A stretch of 64,000 nt of DNA. Origin: Maylandia zebra (taxonomy: Eukaryota > Chordata > Actinopteri > Cichliformes > Cichlidae). The DNA lies in NCBI RefSeq assembly GCF_041146795.1, contig NC_135168.1, forward strand, positions 38,944,370 to 39,008,369, in the 5' to 3' direction. Made by a program: the position numbers and the translations under genes. A model generated the notes under the pieces. It was not told the DNA's origin. It made no database searches and worked only from the letters and a program-made list of their open reading frames with translations. Positions 1 through 41,380 of the stretch are shown here, one piece after another (within the stretch, counting starts at the first letter, position 1; each line of letters opens with the position of its first letter).

Positions 1-400
1 AACCATTTTAGCATGGCTAAAAATACAGATGTGCACGGTCTGTTGACTTACTTCTGCGCAAGGCAATTACTTCAAAGGATGGGAAGCAATCTATCATCGA
101 CTCACACTTGTGCCCAGCATCCATTCTCAGCTACTCGGGTGTGAATGCAAAGGGGAAGCTGGGAGCTAAGAGGCAGCTTACATATGTAACAAGAGAGATT
201 AATATTTATTGAAGAGAAACGGGAATTAGAGCCTGACCTATAATGGATGTATTAACAGTAAAAACTTCTCTAAATTATCAGTGGGTTGTGATCTGTAAAA
301 TAAATATTTCCTATCAGTGTATAATGAGTTAGACTCTGCAGAGAAAACACAAAACTTTAAGTTTAAACTCAGCCCGAGTGTTTTGTAAATCGTAAATTCA

Positions 401-9168
<8,768 letters not shown>

Positions 9169-9187
9169 TCAGGACCACCAGCGCTGT

Positions 9188-12100
9188 CTGCAGGACAAAG
9201 GAAAACAAAACAGATGAATATCACCACGTTCTAATCTCATGTACGCTCTCCTCTGCTCTCCGTTTCAAAGTGTGTGAAAAGGGCTGGAGAGGAGCACACA
9301 GCACAGCTTAACAGATGAGAGACAGGCTCAGTTGAATGTAGCATTTTATTGAGGTAAAAACTTTGAAAACCTTCTAAAACTAAAGATGAACTTGTGTGTT
9401 AGGGCCCAAAAAATATCTAATCCAAGATTAACTTTGACTTGATTTGCATGGAACTTTAAATGCTTTCATTGATTAATTGATAACCTTACGTTTCTCCAAT
9501 ATTTTTTATGATAACAGAAGCATAAGGCTGGAGCTAAAGGCTGAGCCTTTAATGTTTGGTGTGCTTGTTAAAACAGAGGAGAGAGAAAGCTAACAGCTTA
9601 CAGTTCCCTCAGTAAACACGAACATACCACGCACACTCACACAGGCAGCATTTAGCTTGAGTCTCTTCATTATTTCTTGAACTGCATCCAGCTTCACTAC
9701 AAGTGTGCGTTCAGCTATCAGCACTGGATGAGCACATACATGTTAATAAATTACACGATGTGTTTGAGTGTTTATAACAAAATATGAAAGTGTTTCTTGG
9801 CAATAGTTTATGTGCGCATGTGCATACATCTGTGGGCGAGAACACATAATCGTGTAGCTACGCAACACCAAGCAGTCACGGCTGTTTGTCATTCCTTCAG
9901 AAGACAGTCATCAGTTTAAAGCAGACCAATTTTTTTCCGCCTTTAGCGGGGAACAGCGAGACAAGCACTCACTGGATTTCGTGGTCACAGACACAAAGTA
10001 CTGACGAGAAAAATAAAGGATGTTTATGATCAAATGGACCAGAAAAAAAAAACCTGTAAAGCTAAAGTCACTGCAATAAGCAAAGAGCTACATAAGGAAT
10101 TAGAAAGAGAACTGCTGTCAGATATCAAAGTGTGTGTCTTTAGTTTAAATGTTCAACTGGAGACGGAAACATTTATTTAAAAATTAATCAAAAGAAAATC
10201 TAATAATTGTAGTTCATTCTCCAATAATCAAGAATTAGCGTGCAAATTATTTCAATTATACATTTACCTGAAGGTGATGCGTATTCTGAGTTTTATACAA
10301 GGAATACATTTCAAAATTAGCTGGAAGAAGGGGTCACATACCACTGTGCTGCATCACACTCAGTAAGTGCCACATTGTTGAATTAAGCTAGGCCATCAGT
10401 AAAAGATCACTGCCTGGAGATCAAACTAAGTTCCTTCAAAACCTATACATGCCTCAGCTGGGCCTTTTCCATGCCATGTAAAGCATAACAGCCACTGGTA
10501 ATTGTTTTCAAACATGTCCTAAATAATCTCCAGTGCATGTGTGTGTGTGGATTTTCATTGTTCGCTTCGCAGTTTTAACTTCCATTTTGAGATGAAGAAA
10601 GAAAGTTATGTGTAAATAATATTACTGGTTGATATGCACTGGTATAGAGCTATATCAGCCAAACATTGTTATCGACAAATAAGGCGACATTTACTGATGG
10701 CACTGGTCCACGTCTCTGCTTGCCATTGTATATGATTGTTTATTTCCTACTGTGGTTTGTTATGACTTATTTGCCTGCTTGTAGGCCGGGGTTTTTGCCC
10801 ATGAACAAACACTGGGAAAAAGCCTTCACGTGTAGGAGGTACCGATCTGCAACCTTGCCATTAGTCAGATGAAAAATGAATCCTTCTCAGTTACTTTCTT
10901 CCTCTGCCTGTCTCCTCTCTTTCAAACATAAATCCAGCTGGCTCTCTGACTACACCCAAAGGAAAAACTCCAAAGACCTTTACTTCCTTCATTCTTTTTG
11001 TTTTTCACAACTTCTTTGGCTTTGTCCTTTTCCTATTGTGCTACTAACATCCCCCTCAATTGCCTCGTTCCTACGGCCTCCTCACAGATATCTCCAATGA
11101 TGGTCCTGACAGATATATATTTTCATGACTGCTGTGACTGACACGCAAGCTGAGCTTTTCTGTTTACATACATGTAAAACGTAGGTACAGGCAAAACAGC
11201 ATGCTAATACCAAAGCTGTACTGCACGTCTCAACAGCACAGATCTTAGGCCACAGGACACAAACACCTTCTGCTAAAAAATACAGAAAAGACTATTTTAG
11301 CCTCACTGACAACAGCATTTTGAGATATTTATATTTTTTCATATAAGAGCTGGTGTGCAGCTTTTGCAACACACACATCAAGTTAAAGCATGCTCTGAGG
11401 AGACCATTACTCATAACCAAAACCACTGTAGCTTCATCAGTCACCTGGTGCCAGGTTAGTCACAACTACTGGGTCATTCTAAAGTCGATTCAGCACAAAC
11501 ACTGACAGGGAACAACTGTTTGATTAAAGCTACATACTGCTCAGAAAGCCAAACAGAAACATAGGCAGACACCTGCCACAGTTCTGGGCAGCAGGCTCTG
11601 AGGAATTTATTTAAAATCAAAAGGGAAATCGATCGTGTGGAAAAAAGTTCCCCAGAGATTCCTCAGCAACTGTGGGTACACTAAAAGGAAGAGACATCCC
11701 AGAACAAACTGCTTATGAATGATACCATTAATCATTACTAGCCAAGGTTAAGGGCGACACTGATGCAGCTGATCCTGTGAATGCAGATAAACTGCTAAAA
11801 CACTTTATCAATCGCTACAGAGAAAACAAACAAAACACTGCTTTAGGTTGATGATTATTTTAAAAAGGATGATTAAACCATGTTAACCACAAAACTGCCT
11901 ATTAATCTCAAAGCTTACAGGGAACACTGTCATCAACAGTGTCTCCATTTTTTCCCCTCAGACTGAATTAAAGGTAGACGTAGCTACTATGACATCATCC
12001 ACTGGTTTGTGAAGTCCTGTTTTAACTCTTTTCCACATAAAGACGAGATTTAATGACCTCACCCGTACCCTTAATGGTGAGTTTCGATACCTCAGTATAT

Positions 12101-14001
12101 ATCAATAACCCTGATGACCTCACTAATGATGCAAACCCAGTCATTTTGTTCTATAAGCAGGCCTGAAATATGACAGAATCCGCTCAGTTCAGAAAAGAGC
12201 TTCAAGGGTTACTCGTAGTAAGAGTAAAAGCCTCGAGCCGAGTGTTTTCGCCGTGTCATATCTGGTTGGTGTTTTGAAAAGCGATGTGACAAGCGAGGGG
12301 TGAGTCTGACAGTGACACCGCAGGCTCAATAAGCACACCGTGTGTGATCCTCTTTTCTGAAAATTAGAATACCCAAAATTTACTAAATGGAGTTTATGTT
12401 GTATCGAAGATATGAGCGACTGAGCTCATTATGTCATCAGGAAAGTGTTTACAGAGGTCAAGCCTGAGGTCTGTTTTCCCGTAAACTTCTGCAGAACCGG
12501 AAAACACTGGTATCGGGGCCCTTGTGGCCATTGTTCACACATTCTCACTTACACAGTTATATATATTTACTCCCATAAATCAAGGCAGAATATAATCAAC
12601 CAGTTGGGGAATATTACCTATTATACAAACCCTCCTGTGTACTATAGAGATTGAAAATGTGACGTCAACAGCGGAAAACACCAGCCCACGTAGCCATTTG
12701 AAAAAAAAAAGAAGAAGAAAAGGCTTAAGATACTTCTCAGTTGGTTTCACTTTTCAGGCCTGGAAGCCTTATTAATTTAATTTTTTTAACTGTTTTCTAT
12801 GCAGCAATAGTTTATCAGAATCAGAATAGTATAGAATATCCAGTTTAGCTGGATGTTTTCTTAGTGCAAACAGTGTTACAGTTTTATGCCTGAGAAAATG
12901 TACTCAAATAAACTGTAAAGAATACAGTTATCTGGAATATGAATGAAAAGATGGGGGTTACGTACTCTTTCTCTTACCTGATGATACTTATTACACTAAT
13001 CCATATTTATGCAATGGTATGATGATCAAAGAGTTGATGAGAGAAGTGACCTTCACACAAGCATCATGGACCTCAACCAAAGCTCGTGGCAGTGACTGTT
13101 CAGTTCAGTCTAGTCCAGGCTTGGGGGTCTGACGTGGCCTAGACTTGGGAGTTAAGATGGGGAGTCAGTGAGCTGGCTATGAGATCATATTAGCATGGCC
13201 TGAAGCCTCAGCATCTCATCTCGATGTAGCAGAGTTACAAAACACAGCAGGGATGGGTAAAACTACACGGGAGTCTACTGCTGCTGAACTAGACACACCA
13301 AATTAGTCTTTGAGAGCAGTCTCCCGGGGAAGAAGAAGGATGCAAATTAAAACACAGCAAACTTGGACACACTCTGAACATCCATGTGATCCCACTAAAA
13401 AGTTCAGTGCGCACAAAGTGGCTGAATCACTGACGGGCTCGCCTTGCCAATGACATGCCAGAAAAACCTAGCTTGGGCTGTGAAAAAAAAAAAATCCCCC
13501 TAGTTTTCATTGCATCTGCACCTGCGCTTGTGGTGACTGTGGTTAAGGTTTGTGAGCAGGCCTACACAAATGTCATTAATTTGGACTACATGTGTGTTTT
13601 CGAGGCTCTGTGGGTAAGGTATGCGCACTGACAGCTAAACGACGTGAATTTTTAGCATTTCATAGCGCTACACGCCTGCTCTACAACAGACACAGACACA
13701 CACACACACACACACACACAGTGAGGTATGAAGTCACCCGGGTATGACACACCGTGGCCGCAGCACTGTTGGCACTCGGTGCTTTAACACAGTCAGAAAC
13801 CATCGGTTTACACAGCTAAAGTTACACCAGCATTAACGACATCTGACTTTCCAAAACCTCAGTAAAGGTACGAAGTTAGCAGGGCCTACACTACCATTGT
13901 TTTTCAATTCTGTGGGCAGCAATGCGGTAGTCAGGCTGAACTGTAAGCTCCGGCGGACTAGAGAACGGGCAGCAGGATGCAGCTGCTGCGGCGAGACCTA
14001 C
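9188..14001. other. mapk9 first intron
   Basis: About 4.8 kb between the noncoding first exon and the ATG exon. I see no further exon or complete mobile element. Notable points are a perfect TGACGTCA at 12660-12667 and a (CA)n run at about 13691-13720. First introns of kinase genes often hold enhancers, but nothing here proves that. Confidence 0.55.
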
Positions 14002-14160
14002 CTTCTCCCTTCGCCTCTCCCAGGGCACTCCCATGCATCGAAAATATAGATAAAACACTCCCCGAGCTCCTCAGGCACAACCTGGGCTTGGAAAAGTTGA
14101 AAAGGACGGTCGGCCCAGCTGTCACGACTGACAGACCTTCCTTTAGTTCCTAGCTAACTC
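14002..14160 (-). other. mapk9: Probable noncoding first exon of mapk9
   Basis: A splice donor, GAAG|GTAGGT, reads on the minus strand with the last exon base at 14002. The sequence upstream is richer in G+C and CpG than its surroundings, as expected of a vertebrate promoter-proximal exon. The ATG exon (9041-9187) begins with its own acceptor and about 31 nt of UTR, so an upstream noncoding exon is required. The 5' limit (about 14100-14170) is a guess. Confidence 0.6.
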
Positions 14161-14229
14161 CAGCGGCAGCACGGACGGACGGGTGCGGAGGAAGGGAACG
14201 CCACAACAAGCAGAGACCCAGCACAAGCA

Positions 14230-14237
14230 TGACGTCA
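14230..14237. promoter_or_regulatory. Perfect CRE in the mapk9 promoter
   Basis: Palindromic TGACGTCA, the consensus for CREB/ATF and ATF2-cJun dimers. It sits just upstream of the inferred mapk9 first exon, in a CpG-containing stretch. ATF2 and c-Jun are JNK substrates, so feedback control is an attractive inference that the sequence alone cannot prove. Confidence 0.6.
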
Positions 14238-14497
14238 TCACGCAGAGTTTACGTGGGCGCAAAGTTTTTTTTTCTTCGCAAAACTTGGAAAACTTTTTCT
14301 TCTTCGTGTGATTGGTTAATGTAATAATGTTTGTGTTTTGAAAAATTACAAAAAAACAAAATAATACTAATAATCCTATGAGGGCACAAATAAAGACACA
14401 CAAGACAAAATCAATAACTAGCCATAAATATTAGAATGGGGATGTGGTGGGGGGAATGAACAGACAGGTAAACCTTTTGAACAGAATGAATTTTCAA

Positions 14498-15336
14498 TTT
14501 ATTGATTGGCAGTTCCCATTTGTCTATAAAGATACAGTATAAAACACAATCATAGTTAAAGATACAACTCCAATTTTATCAGTCTTCCCCATAATAATAA
14601 TAATTAAAAAAAAACAGTCAAATACAGAATATTATTATTAGAATCATTATAAACCCATTCAAATGCCTGAAACAAAAAACAACACACAAACAAAAAAGCA
14701 AAAGAAAACAATTATTATTAAAAGTTATGATATATTATTTGTTTTTGCTGCATAAGTGCTTTTTAATTTATCGAAATGCTCAACCCTATAAGTAAGGAAG
14801 GGGGTTTTTTTTGGAGGGAGGGGGGCGGGGGAAATTGGAATTCTGTGAAACAGAACAGAAAGATGACATATTTTATATTAAGATGAAATTAAAAAACAAA
14901 AACAAAAAAAAAAAACAAAGTTATGGGTTACTGGCCCACCAGGCACAGTGATTTTATGACTTTTCATGATATTGCAGCCTAGAGGTATGCAGCCCCCGGT
15001 GGACATACGAAACTCATAAAATAGAAATTCTGAATCAATCACCTCATGATTGTGTACATTCATAATGCACATTTGGTCCCCGTATTGCACAACTGTAAAC
15101 ACTTCAGTATACCATTTCAATGCTAAACTTCTTACACGGTTTTGGCTCATCTCGTGACTAGAAAAAGGCACAGCAGCTGTGTGAATGTCGTTTTCATAGA
15201 TTGTTCTGCAAGGCCTCATCAAGTGATACCACGGCCATTCTTCAGCAGTGTATTGGTCTGATTTCACATTTGGCTTTTTTTTCTTTTACAAGTTCATTGT
15301 ACAATAGACAATACCCCTCTCTCCTCCCCCCAATTC

Positions 15337-15411
<75 letters not shown>

Positions 15412-15486
15412 AATGTTTGATTGCACTATTGCACTGTTAATCTCCTAAAGAGCTGTCTCTCCTCTCCAGGGCTTTGTGAACTGTAA
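14498..15486 (-). other. gfpt2: Probable gfpt2 3' UTR
   Basis: From the gfpt2 stop codon down to the first clear minus-strand AATAAA (complement at 14498-14503); an ATTAAA lies at about 14762. It contains a long (CA)n tract and an open frame of 129 codons at 14878-15267. If this poly(A) site is used, the 3' UTR ends about 260 bp from the mapk9 CRE, so the two genes are tightly packed tail to head. Confidence 0.5.
15338..15409. repeat. (CA)n microsatellite
   Basis: About 35 uninterrupted CA units, within the inferred gfpt2 3' UTR. It explains the CA-encoded threonine-histidine ORF on the plus strand. Confidence 0.95.
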
Positions 15487-33601
<18,115 letters not shown>

Positions 33602-33760
33602 GGTTCAAGTTTCGTCCTCACGGCTCCGCTGAAAAATGAAAGAGAACGTTTGTAATTTCCCGATCGAAGTGATGCTTCTACCGCTTCTACATTAAATCCA
33701 GATGGACTGCGCTCTCCAGTTCACTCCCCCTCTCTATTTAACTACTGAATCCTGGAGAGG
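33602..33760 (-). promoter_or_regulatory. gfpt2: gfpt2 5' UTR and promoter region
   Basis: The first coding exon holds only ATGTGCG before the GTAAG donor, so the ATG at 33601 is fixed by homology (MCGIF). Upstream reads into a pyrimidine-rich stretch with TTAAATAG on the minus strand at about 33735-33742, a weak TATA-like box. The transcription start is not determinable here. Confidence 0.45.
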
Positions 33761-34860
33761 CGGCTGCCGCACCTCCTCTAACACCTCCCCCGTTGCCTGC
33801 TCTGTTAACCCCGTCCTGGTGTCGGACGCAGGTGTTCACTACTTCATCAGTCGAAAGATGGATGAACTTGGTTTTATCCCAACCCACCTGCCAGCGTCAG
33901 CCGGACTCAGGAGTTTGTAGACTTTGACCACAGTGTGAATAATAATAATGGCTTTTCTCTTTAGTTATGCATTTGGGTAAGGTGGGGCCCTGCCTTCTCT
34001 AATTCAGCTTCAACAGTTTTCACGGCACTTCTGGTTCTGAATGAAGAATCAGGCCTTCGCCATCACTGAAGCATGCAGGCTTTAAAAAAATCTATTTGTT
34101 AATCTATTTAAATGGAAAAACGAATCGATTTAAATCCAGACTCAACATTTTAAACAGGGATCCGTTTATAACCACGCATTACTCTAAAATGACGTCTAGT
34201 TTTCTGTACTTATCCCCGAATTAGCAGAAACTCAGGAATCAATCGGCACAGTTCGTGATAACGAGGTGTTTGAAAAACTTGCATTAAGGACCATTGTGTA
34301 AGGGTGTCTACTTAAAAGAAGCAAAAATAGAACATTATCAGGAATGGTGATTCATTCATTCAGTAATATGGCATGTCAGGAATGTTGTCTACATGCTTCA
34401 GAGATCACTGTTTTTTTCTTTAGCTGTTATGAGTGTGTTAGCGTCCATTGCTTCTTTGTAAAACAACTTTTACTTCTTCAAGCGCTAAAGCTGCAGGTTT
34501 CCTTACATTTCTTCCCTTGTAGGTGTAAACCTTGCTTTCTTGGATTCCTTAGAGACCTTGTGGTCAGTGTATTCGGACTGGACTTGCAGTCCTAATCCTG
34601 CTGATTGCATATCCTACAGTTGGAATAGTGTAATAGTTAAACAGTAACACTCCAGTATTTATAGTTCTGTCATAGCTAATCATCCATTCAGTGACTTAAG
34701 CTACCTTAATGCGTTTTCCTGATGAACCTGCATTTGTAGTGAAAGGTGACAAGTTGAGTTCTTCAGAAATGTCCAGGAGTGGCTGTCTTTTGAAATGTCA
34801 ATAAAGCTTTATATTTTTCTGCACTTAATGTTACAAATAATGTACGGAATAATCAAGATT

Positions 34861-34912
34861 AACAAAACAAAACAAAACAAAACAAAACAAAACAAAACAA
34901 AACCAGTTGCTA
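34861..34912. repeat. (AAAAC)n microsatellite
   Basis: Ten or so tandem AAAAC units. Confidence 0.95.
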
Positions 34913-37900
34913 TCCCAGGGCATATTTACATCAGTTATCCATAATTATGTAATTTCTTGCAGAAACTGAGATTTTAGCACATAGCCAGGCTGAGACGATG
35001 TCGTGTAGAAGTATCAGCATCTTGCCCAAAGATACTTCAGCATGCAGACTGGAGCAGCCAGGAGAAACTACCAACCTTTCAATTAGTAGATGACCTGCTC
35101 TACCTCCTGAGTCATCCTGAGTCACAGGCGCTCCAGCAGCTCAGCTTGTTAATAAACTTAGCATTTTTAAAAATTGTTGATAAAACTCTTTTTAGATTAA
35201 AAGTTGCATTGGTAACAAGATGCATTCAGTTTTCAACGAATAAATCATCAAGTTAAGCCAGAAGACCTTGGTGGATGAATGACAACGCTATCAAAAACAT
35301 AGCCTCCATGGTGTGGGCTGTTAAATTGTAATCATATGGAAAAAAAATGACTGTTTATTTGGTGGGAAAATAATTCTTTGTGAATAGATCCCCACTTCCA
35401 TGAGTATGTGAATAGTTCCTGTTGTGTTATGTGGCCAGAAAAGCAATTTTGCTAGTCCCTGTCATAAAAATATACTTTGATGAGTTCTTGCAACTGTGTA
35501 GTGACCATCTGGTGAAATGGTAAACGCTCTGATTTCTAAAGTCTTAAAAAAAATAAAAAAAATAAAAAAATAAACTCATTTCACAACTGCCCAATAATTC
35601 AGTTTTATTTCTTATACTGTAACTTTAACCCCTATCAGTTTTATAGTTCCTACTGCTTCTAGTTTTCTGTGGTGCAAAGGTCCTCCAAGTGCTCTGAACT
35701 GACTCCAAGGCAACATTAATTGTTAATGAAGACAATAAATGAAACGACTGACAGGTTTATGTCGATTTATGTATGATGTTATTTAGACAGAGAGGCAGAT
35801 ATGAACTTATCTGTGCCCCGGCATGTAACTTGGTTGCATACGTATCAAAAGACACGGAGTAGGTAGTGTGCATGTGTCCACCCAGTTAAATTAAAATCCC
35901 AGACTCAGAGAAGTATGAAAAAGGGTGTTCCTGTGTTCCTTCTGACCACATCATATCCACAGTCCATGGCTACTTTTAAGGAATGTGTGACGGTCTGGCC
36001 AAGTCACACGCCTCGCCTCGCTTTTTCCAAACCCCATCAGCCCACACTGAGGGAGAACTATTTTGAAAATGGTGTTTAATTGAAGCCTATTGCGTACAAT
36101 CCTCTTCCCTTTTTTTTGTACTCTCTGCCAGCTCATGTCAAGGTGTTCTGCTGTAGAAGTTTGTGAGTGAGAATCAGTGACAAGAGCCAAAGAACCACAT
36201 TCCTCCCCTGGCTTAAGGGATTAATAAGTATAATTGTCTGTGCGATTTGACACGGTTATCCAATGAGATTCACCCCAAAGATCAAAGGTTCTTTAATGAC
36301 TACAACGATGTAAAATGATGGGCTCAAAGAGAGGTTTGGCCCCAGCTTCAGTCAAGCTTTAATTCATTTTCACATTGAGGGTTTGAACCAATAACCCTTT
36401 AACTTATATTTGTCTAGTTAGTCAGTCTTTGATTTATTGATATTTCACTGGTGATTAATACCATCTAACTCTCTAAGTGCCAGAAATATTCATTAGGCCA
36501 CACCCACATAAATCTAATAGCCATAAAAAAAATACCATAACCTTATAACCATATAAAAACAATAGTAAAACAACAATCATAAATTATTAACTGAACCTGT
36601 CTGGTAGAAAATGCATGATATGCAATGTTGGCAACAGTTCTTGTAATTTATAGTGTAATATTAATGAAGTTTGTGTAAACATTAGTAATGTAACACCTAT
36701 ATCAAGGTGATGATAACACCTGGTCAGTAGCCAACTCACATAGATAAACGAAAACGAAGACGCATCAAGCTTTGGAGTAGATTATATAAGGAAACACTGA
36801 AGCATGGGTGGAGTGATTGAGATTATAAAATATGATGTACTTTGGTCAATTGCACAATACGTGTCTTGGGTATTAAATTCTTCATTTATATCAGGAGATC
36901 CAATAAATGATTCATCTCTACTTTTATATGTTTTGCTTTGACACGCGAACACACACAGCAGGGGCTTCGTGGAAATGCTTAAAGTGTGCCAGACATCGTC
37001 ACACTCTCCGGGCATTTACAGGCTCTGAATGAATGTTTGAGGTCTGAGTACATTAACCGGATGTGGTTCTTGTGTATTGACCAGCTAAGTCTGACTGTTT
37101 CAGACACAGTTTGTAGGGGATTCTCCCCTCACATCTGTTTCGAGTTAGATCGCGGAGGCCAGTACAGGAGAGCCTAACAATCTTTGTGGGGGATGGCAGG
37201 AAAATGACTATTGAACTGCACAGAAGAGACCAACAGCATGAGGGCCTGAGGCTGGAAGCTGGCTTATAGGAAACAGGTAGCAACTTTAGATCCCTCTTTC
37301 TTTGATTTGTTTTCCGTGAAAGCACAAAGAACACAAAGAAAGAAAAAAGCCATATATATATGTGAGGCAACACCATTATCTTTTATACTGCCTTAGATAA
37401 GTAGTGCAGTAAACGGAGAGTCTTTTGGCAATACAGAGGTAATTCAGCTCTCTGCTGGAACCAATATTGGATCTTGATAGTTTAAGAGGGAAGTGATCCA
37501 AGATCAAAGCCTATCAAGAAGAGACAAAGCTACTAAAATCAGATACCATACAAATTTTGCACATTTAGCTTTGAATACATTTACAAAAATCACAGCTGCA
37601 AAGCATTTGTTACTCAGACACTTGCGTTTTGTCTTTTGTGGGGGGCTCTTTGGGAACACAGAGACGCAGCAAGGGGTCATGTCTTCACGATTTCTGAGGA
37701 ATAGAAAACTGTTATTGCATAACACAAGCACAGTGATCTGATTTGTACGCAACCCACATCTATGGTAATAGCCATACAAGTTTAACCCTATCCAAGAGTT
37801 GTGGACATGATTGATATTTATTTTCACAGGATACCTGAGGACAACCTGAGGGTCTGATCAAGTCCCGGTGGTCAACACCCAACCTCACCAGCCCCTATCT

Positions 37901-40900
37901 CTATCTCTCACTCACTCAGCTTGGTGGGTTCACCTCTGGGCCAGCTCACTGTAAATCAGTCCCAGATGTGACTCTGGAGACAGATGGCGTAGCGTACGAC
38001 ACAGACAACACCCAACAAACGTCAAACAGACCCCCCCCACCCCACCCCCACCCCCCACCCACTTTGTCTCAAAAATCCCTCCTTACATTTCGTCACCAGC
38101 TCTGTGAACAGCTACATTACCCCTGCAAAATGACACATTACTTATCACCATTATTAATAGTTAGACGGATAAGTGGCAGTATATATACAGTGGAAGCTAC
38201 AGTATAAATGAAATGTAACACCAGTAATAAAAACTTCTATGACGTGGTAATATCTCATCACTTTTAGTAATGCACCATAAGATTTTTTTCTCAAGAACTT
38301 CAGTGAAGAACATTTTAAGTACAGCTGAAATAGAAAACACATGCTTTATGCCTTAATTCCTCTGTCTAGGTCACGTATCAACAGCCCAACAGTGTTTCAT
38401 TACAAAATCCTTCCATTTGAGAGCATGTGCTTAAAAGGATTTCCCAGAATCTCACCGGAGTCAACCTGACATAAAGTGCATCTACCACTCCTACACGTAT
38501 TAGATAAAAGTTCACCTAATCTTTCTCCAGGCTGACCTTTATGCACATTTAAACGTTAACAATGTTGTCCGGGTATACATAAACTTGCATTACTGGAGGT
38601 AGGCGATCTTCCAAAAAAACAAACAAAAAAAAACAAACCCTGGCGTGGTTTCTTGTATCTCTCCATGTCGAGATAGCATAGAGGCCGGGGTGGTGAATCT
38701 TAAGTTCTGGAGTGTGTGGAGGCAGTTTTGCCAGACGAATTTTTCGAAAATAGATGAGTCGTGATTGTTTTTGTTTTGCTTTGTGGTTGCCATTGCACAT
38801 CTCTGAGTAAATTAAATGATTTTCGCGTGATCAGGGCAGAAGTCGAGCAACAGCGTCAGGGTGAGGGGGCTGCTCGACTGACTAATGTCATGTCGGACCC
38901 AGTGAGAAAGCCATCTGTGTTATGTCATGACTGCTGAGGCACTCCACCCTCTTCTCTGTTTCCCCATTTCCCCGTGTCTTTCTTTTTCCCTTCCAGACTC
39001 CCCCCACCCACGGCTTGTCTTGCCTTTGCTGTATTGCTGTGTGTTCTTGGTTTAGTGTTACAGACACGGTTATTGTGTCAGCTGTTTATGTATTGTATTG
39101 CACATCTCTAAACAAATGTGGCTTAAGACTGAAAAGGCTGACTAGCTCCACCTCAGTTTGTAGTTTTTCCAAACTCTTGCACCTAACCCTGTGTTCTTGT
39201 GTCCCCTCTGCCACCACCCCCACATTTTGTTTTGCTTTTAGTGGTTGACCACCTTTAGGTTTTTGACTATCAGCTTTCTGTCCTCACTTGTCTTTCTTAT
39301 TCGATTTACAAGCCTGTTCTTGAGCACCACCTGGAAACCACATGTGAATTGTTTACAGCCTTTCATTAAGCTGAGGAGTGCTCCAGTTAAAAGCTCCAGC
39401 TAAAGTGTGAATTACCTCAAACAGAGCATTGTTAACACCTAAATTACAGCACTAAAGCCAAAGTAAGACACTGTATTTCTGTTGGTAGCCAAAATATTAT
39501 TGAAATGCTGTGAATTTCAACCCTGCATACTATTCTTATTAAAAATAGAAGGTCCGTCCTTTAATAAATCTTCAACATGAACATACAGGACATTTTTCTG
39601 TTGTTTCACTCCCTCTCTCTCCTACACACACACAACATACCGGACATTAACCACCAACTACTGAGAACTTTAACAAGGTAAAGTCTTCCATCACACGGTT
39701 GAGCTTTCAGGGGAAAAACTCTGTTTGCTTGCTGTAATATGACATGTTTGCTTTAATGTGGTAATAATAGCTTTGGAAATTGAAATTTGACAATTGTGTG
39801 GAACTGTCAACAGTAGCATTAGTGCAATAAAACCAGGCTCTGTGACTACGGGACAAGACTAAATCAGTGTGTGCACAGTAGATGACCGGAGACAACAATA
39901 ACCTCCCTCTGGCTCCTCAAAGGCTTTTATGCTTGTGTGGTCAAATTCATTATCTCATTACATCCCACGAACTGATTACTACTACAGTGTAACTGCAGAA
40001 TTTGTGCATCGCTTCTTAACTTTTAATGCAAAGTAGTCCGAGTAACATCACAGTGAAATTTGAGAGTCAAAGTGAGGAGGAAACTTACAGCGATCCCGTG
40101 AGCTCATGTTGAAGTTGTTGCTCCATCTTGTGGTGAAAAATTGTAGGTAAAACATTTGTGCCAAGTTGTTGCGCCACAGTTTATATCTTTATATCACTAC
40201 AGTAATGACTGTAAATGGTGCAATAGCAAAGGAAATGATGAACAGGTTACAGTGCGTTTATGCATTTCACAATGGATAAATGGGTCATTCCAGAACTGGA
40301 GGACAATTTATGTTTCACAAATGCTAAAAAACATGAAGTTTTTTCAATGTAAATTTCAGTTTTATTTAAATGAACCACCAACAATGAGATGCTTGGCACA
40401 ACTGTATCACCAGCACTCGAAGTAGTAACTATAAAAAAGGGAATATATTAAACCTTTGTAAGCTAAAAAAACAAAACAAAAAAACATTTAGACTAATTTC
40501 ATAATTTTTATATTCTTACATTTTTTAATTTAAATGTCTTCTGTTCTTATCAGGGTTGAACTGGATGCATTAGTTTTTTGTAGACTGACAAAAATACTTC
40601 TAATATATATTTGTAATGTTTGTTTAATAGGGTAACATTAGCATTTTTGTTGAAAAATGAAAGTATTTCACAGTAATGGACTGTGAAAGTTGAGGATGAG
40701 TATAGTACAACTAAATGTAGGAAACTTTAAATGCATCTTCTTTTAGTAGCATAGTAAGAGGGTTGCACTGTTTAGATATACTCTGTCTGAAAAAAAATAT
40801 AGAAAATATAAAGATAAGGACTCATCTCTGGTCTATCCATGAATTAGGACAACAATTATAAAAGACTTGTAGCAACAAAACCAAAAAGAAAACATTTTAA

Positions 40901-41346
40901 GTGTTATATTTGAATTGGTTATTAAGAAACTGGGACAAAAGAAAACTGCCACTTTAGATGCTCAAGAGCAGTTTCATATTTTAATCAATATTTTACATTT
41001 TTAGTACAATGCAAAGTACTACTCTAACTCTGGCAAATTGGTGAGACAAGCATACATAGATTCGTGACTCCTGTATTATTTTCAAATTCATGACTGGAAT
41101 TCTGGCACTGAATGAGATGCATCTGGCTCGGAGCCTCTGAATCACTTCCTGTTTGAACAGAGCACTGAATATGAAATACCGGGAATAGCCGCCGCCCCCC
41201 CTTTTTTTTTTTTAAAGAAACAACCAAAAAAGAATTTAGTTCCATAATGAGATTTATTTACAGATGAAAGTGGGAGAGCTCCCTTGTGCATTTTATTAGC
41301 AGAATTCATCAGTTTCCCCCCCCAAACAAAACAGCAGGAAAATTCA

Positions 41347-41348
41347 GT

Positions 41349-41379
<31 letters not shown>
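41347..41379. repeat. (CA)n microsatellite
   Basis: Short CA run, inside the inferred p33monox 3' UTR. Confidence 0.9.

Positions 41380-41380
<1 letters not shown>

Noticed and set aside
15201..15413. Plus-strand ORF ending in a threonine-histidine run
   Set aside because: It is produced by the CA microsatellite.
34861..34912. CRISPR-like tandem repeat
   Set aside because: Simple (AAAAC)n with no spacers, in vertebrate DNA.
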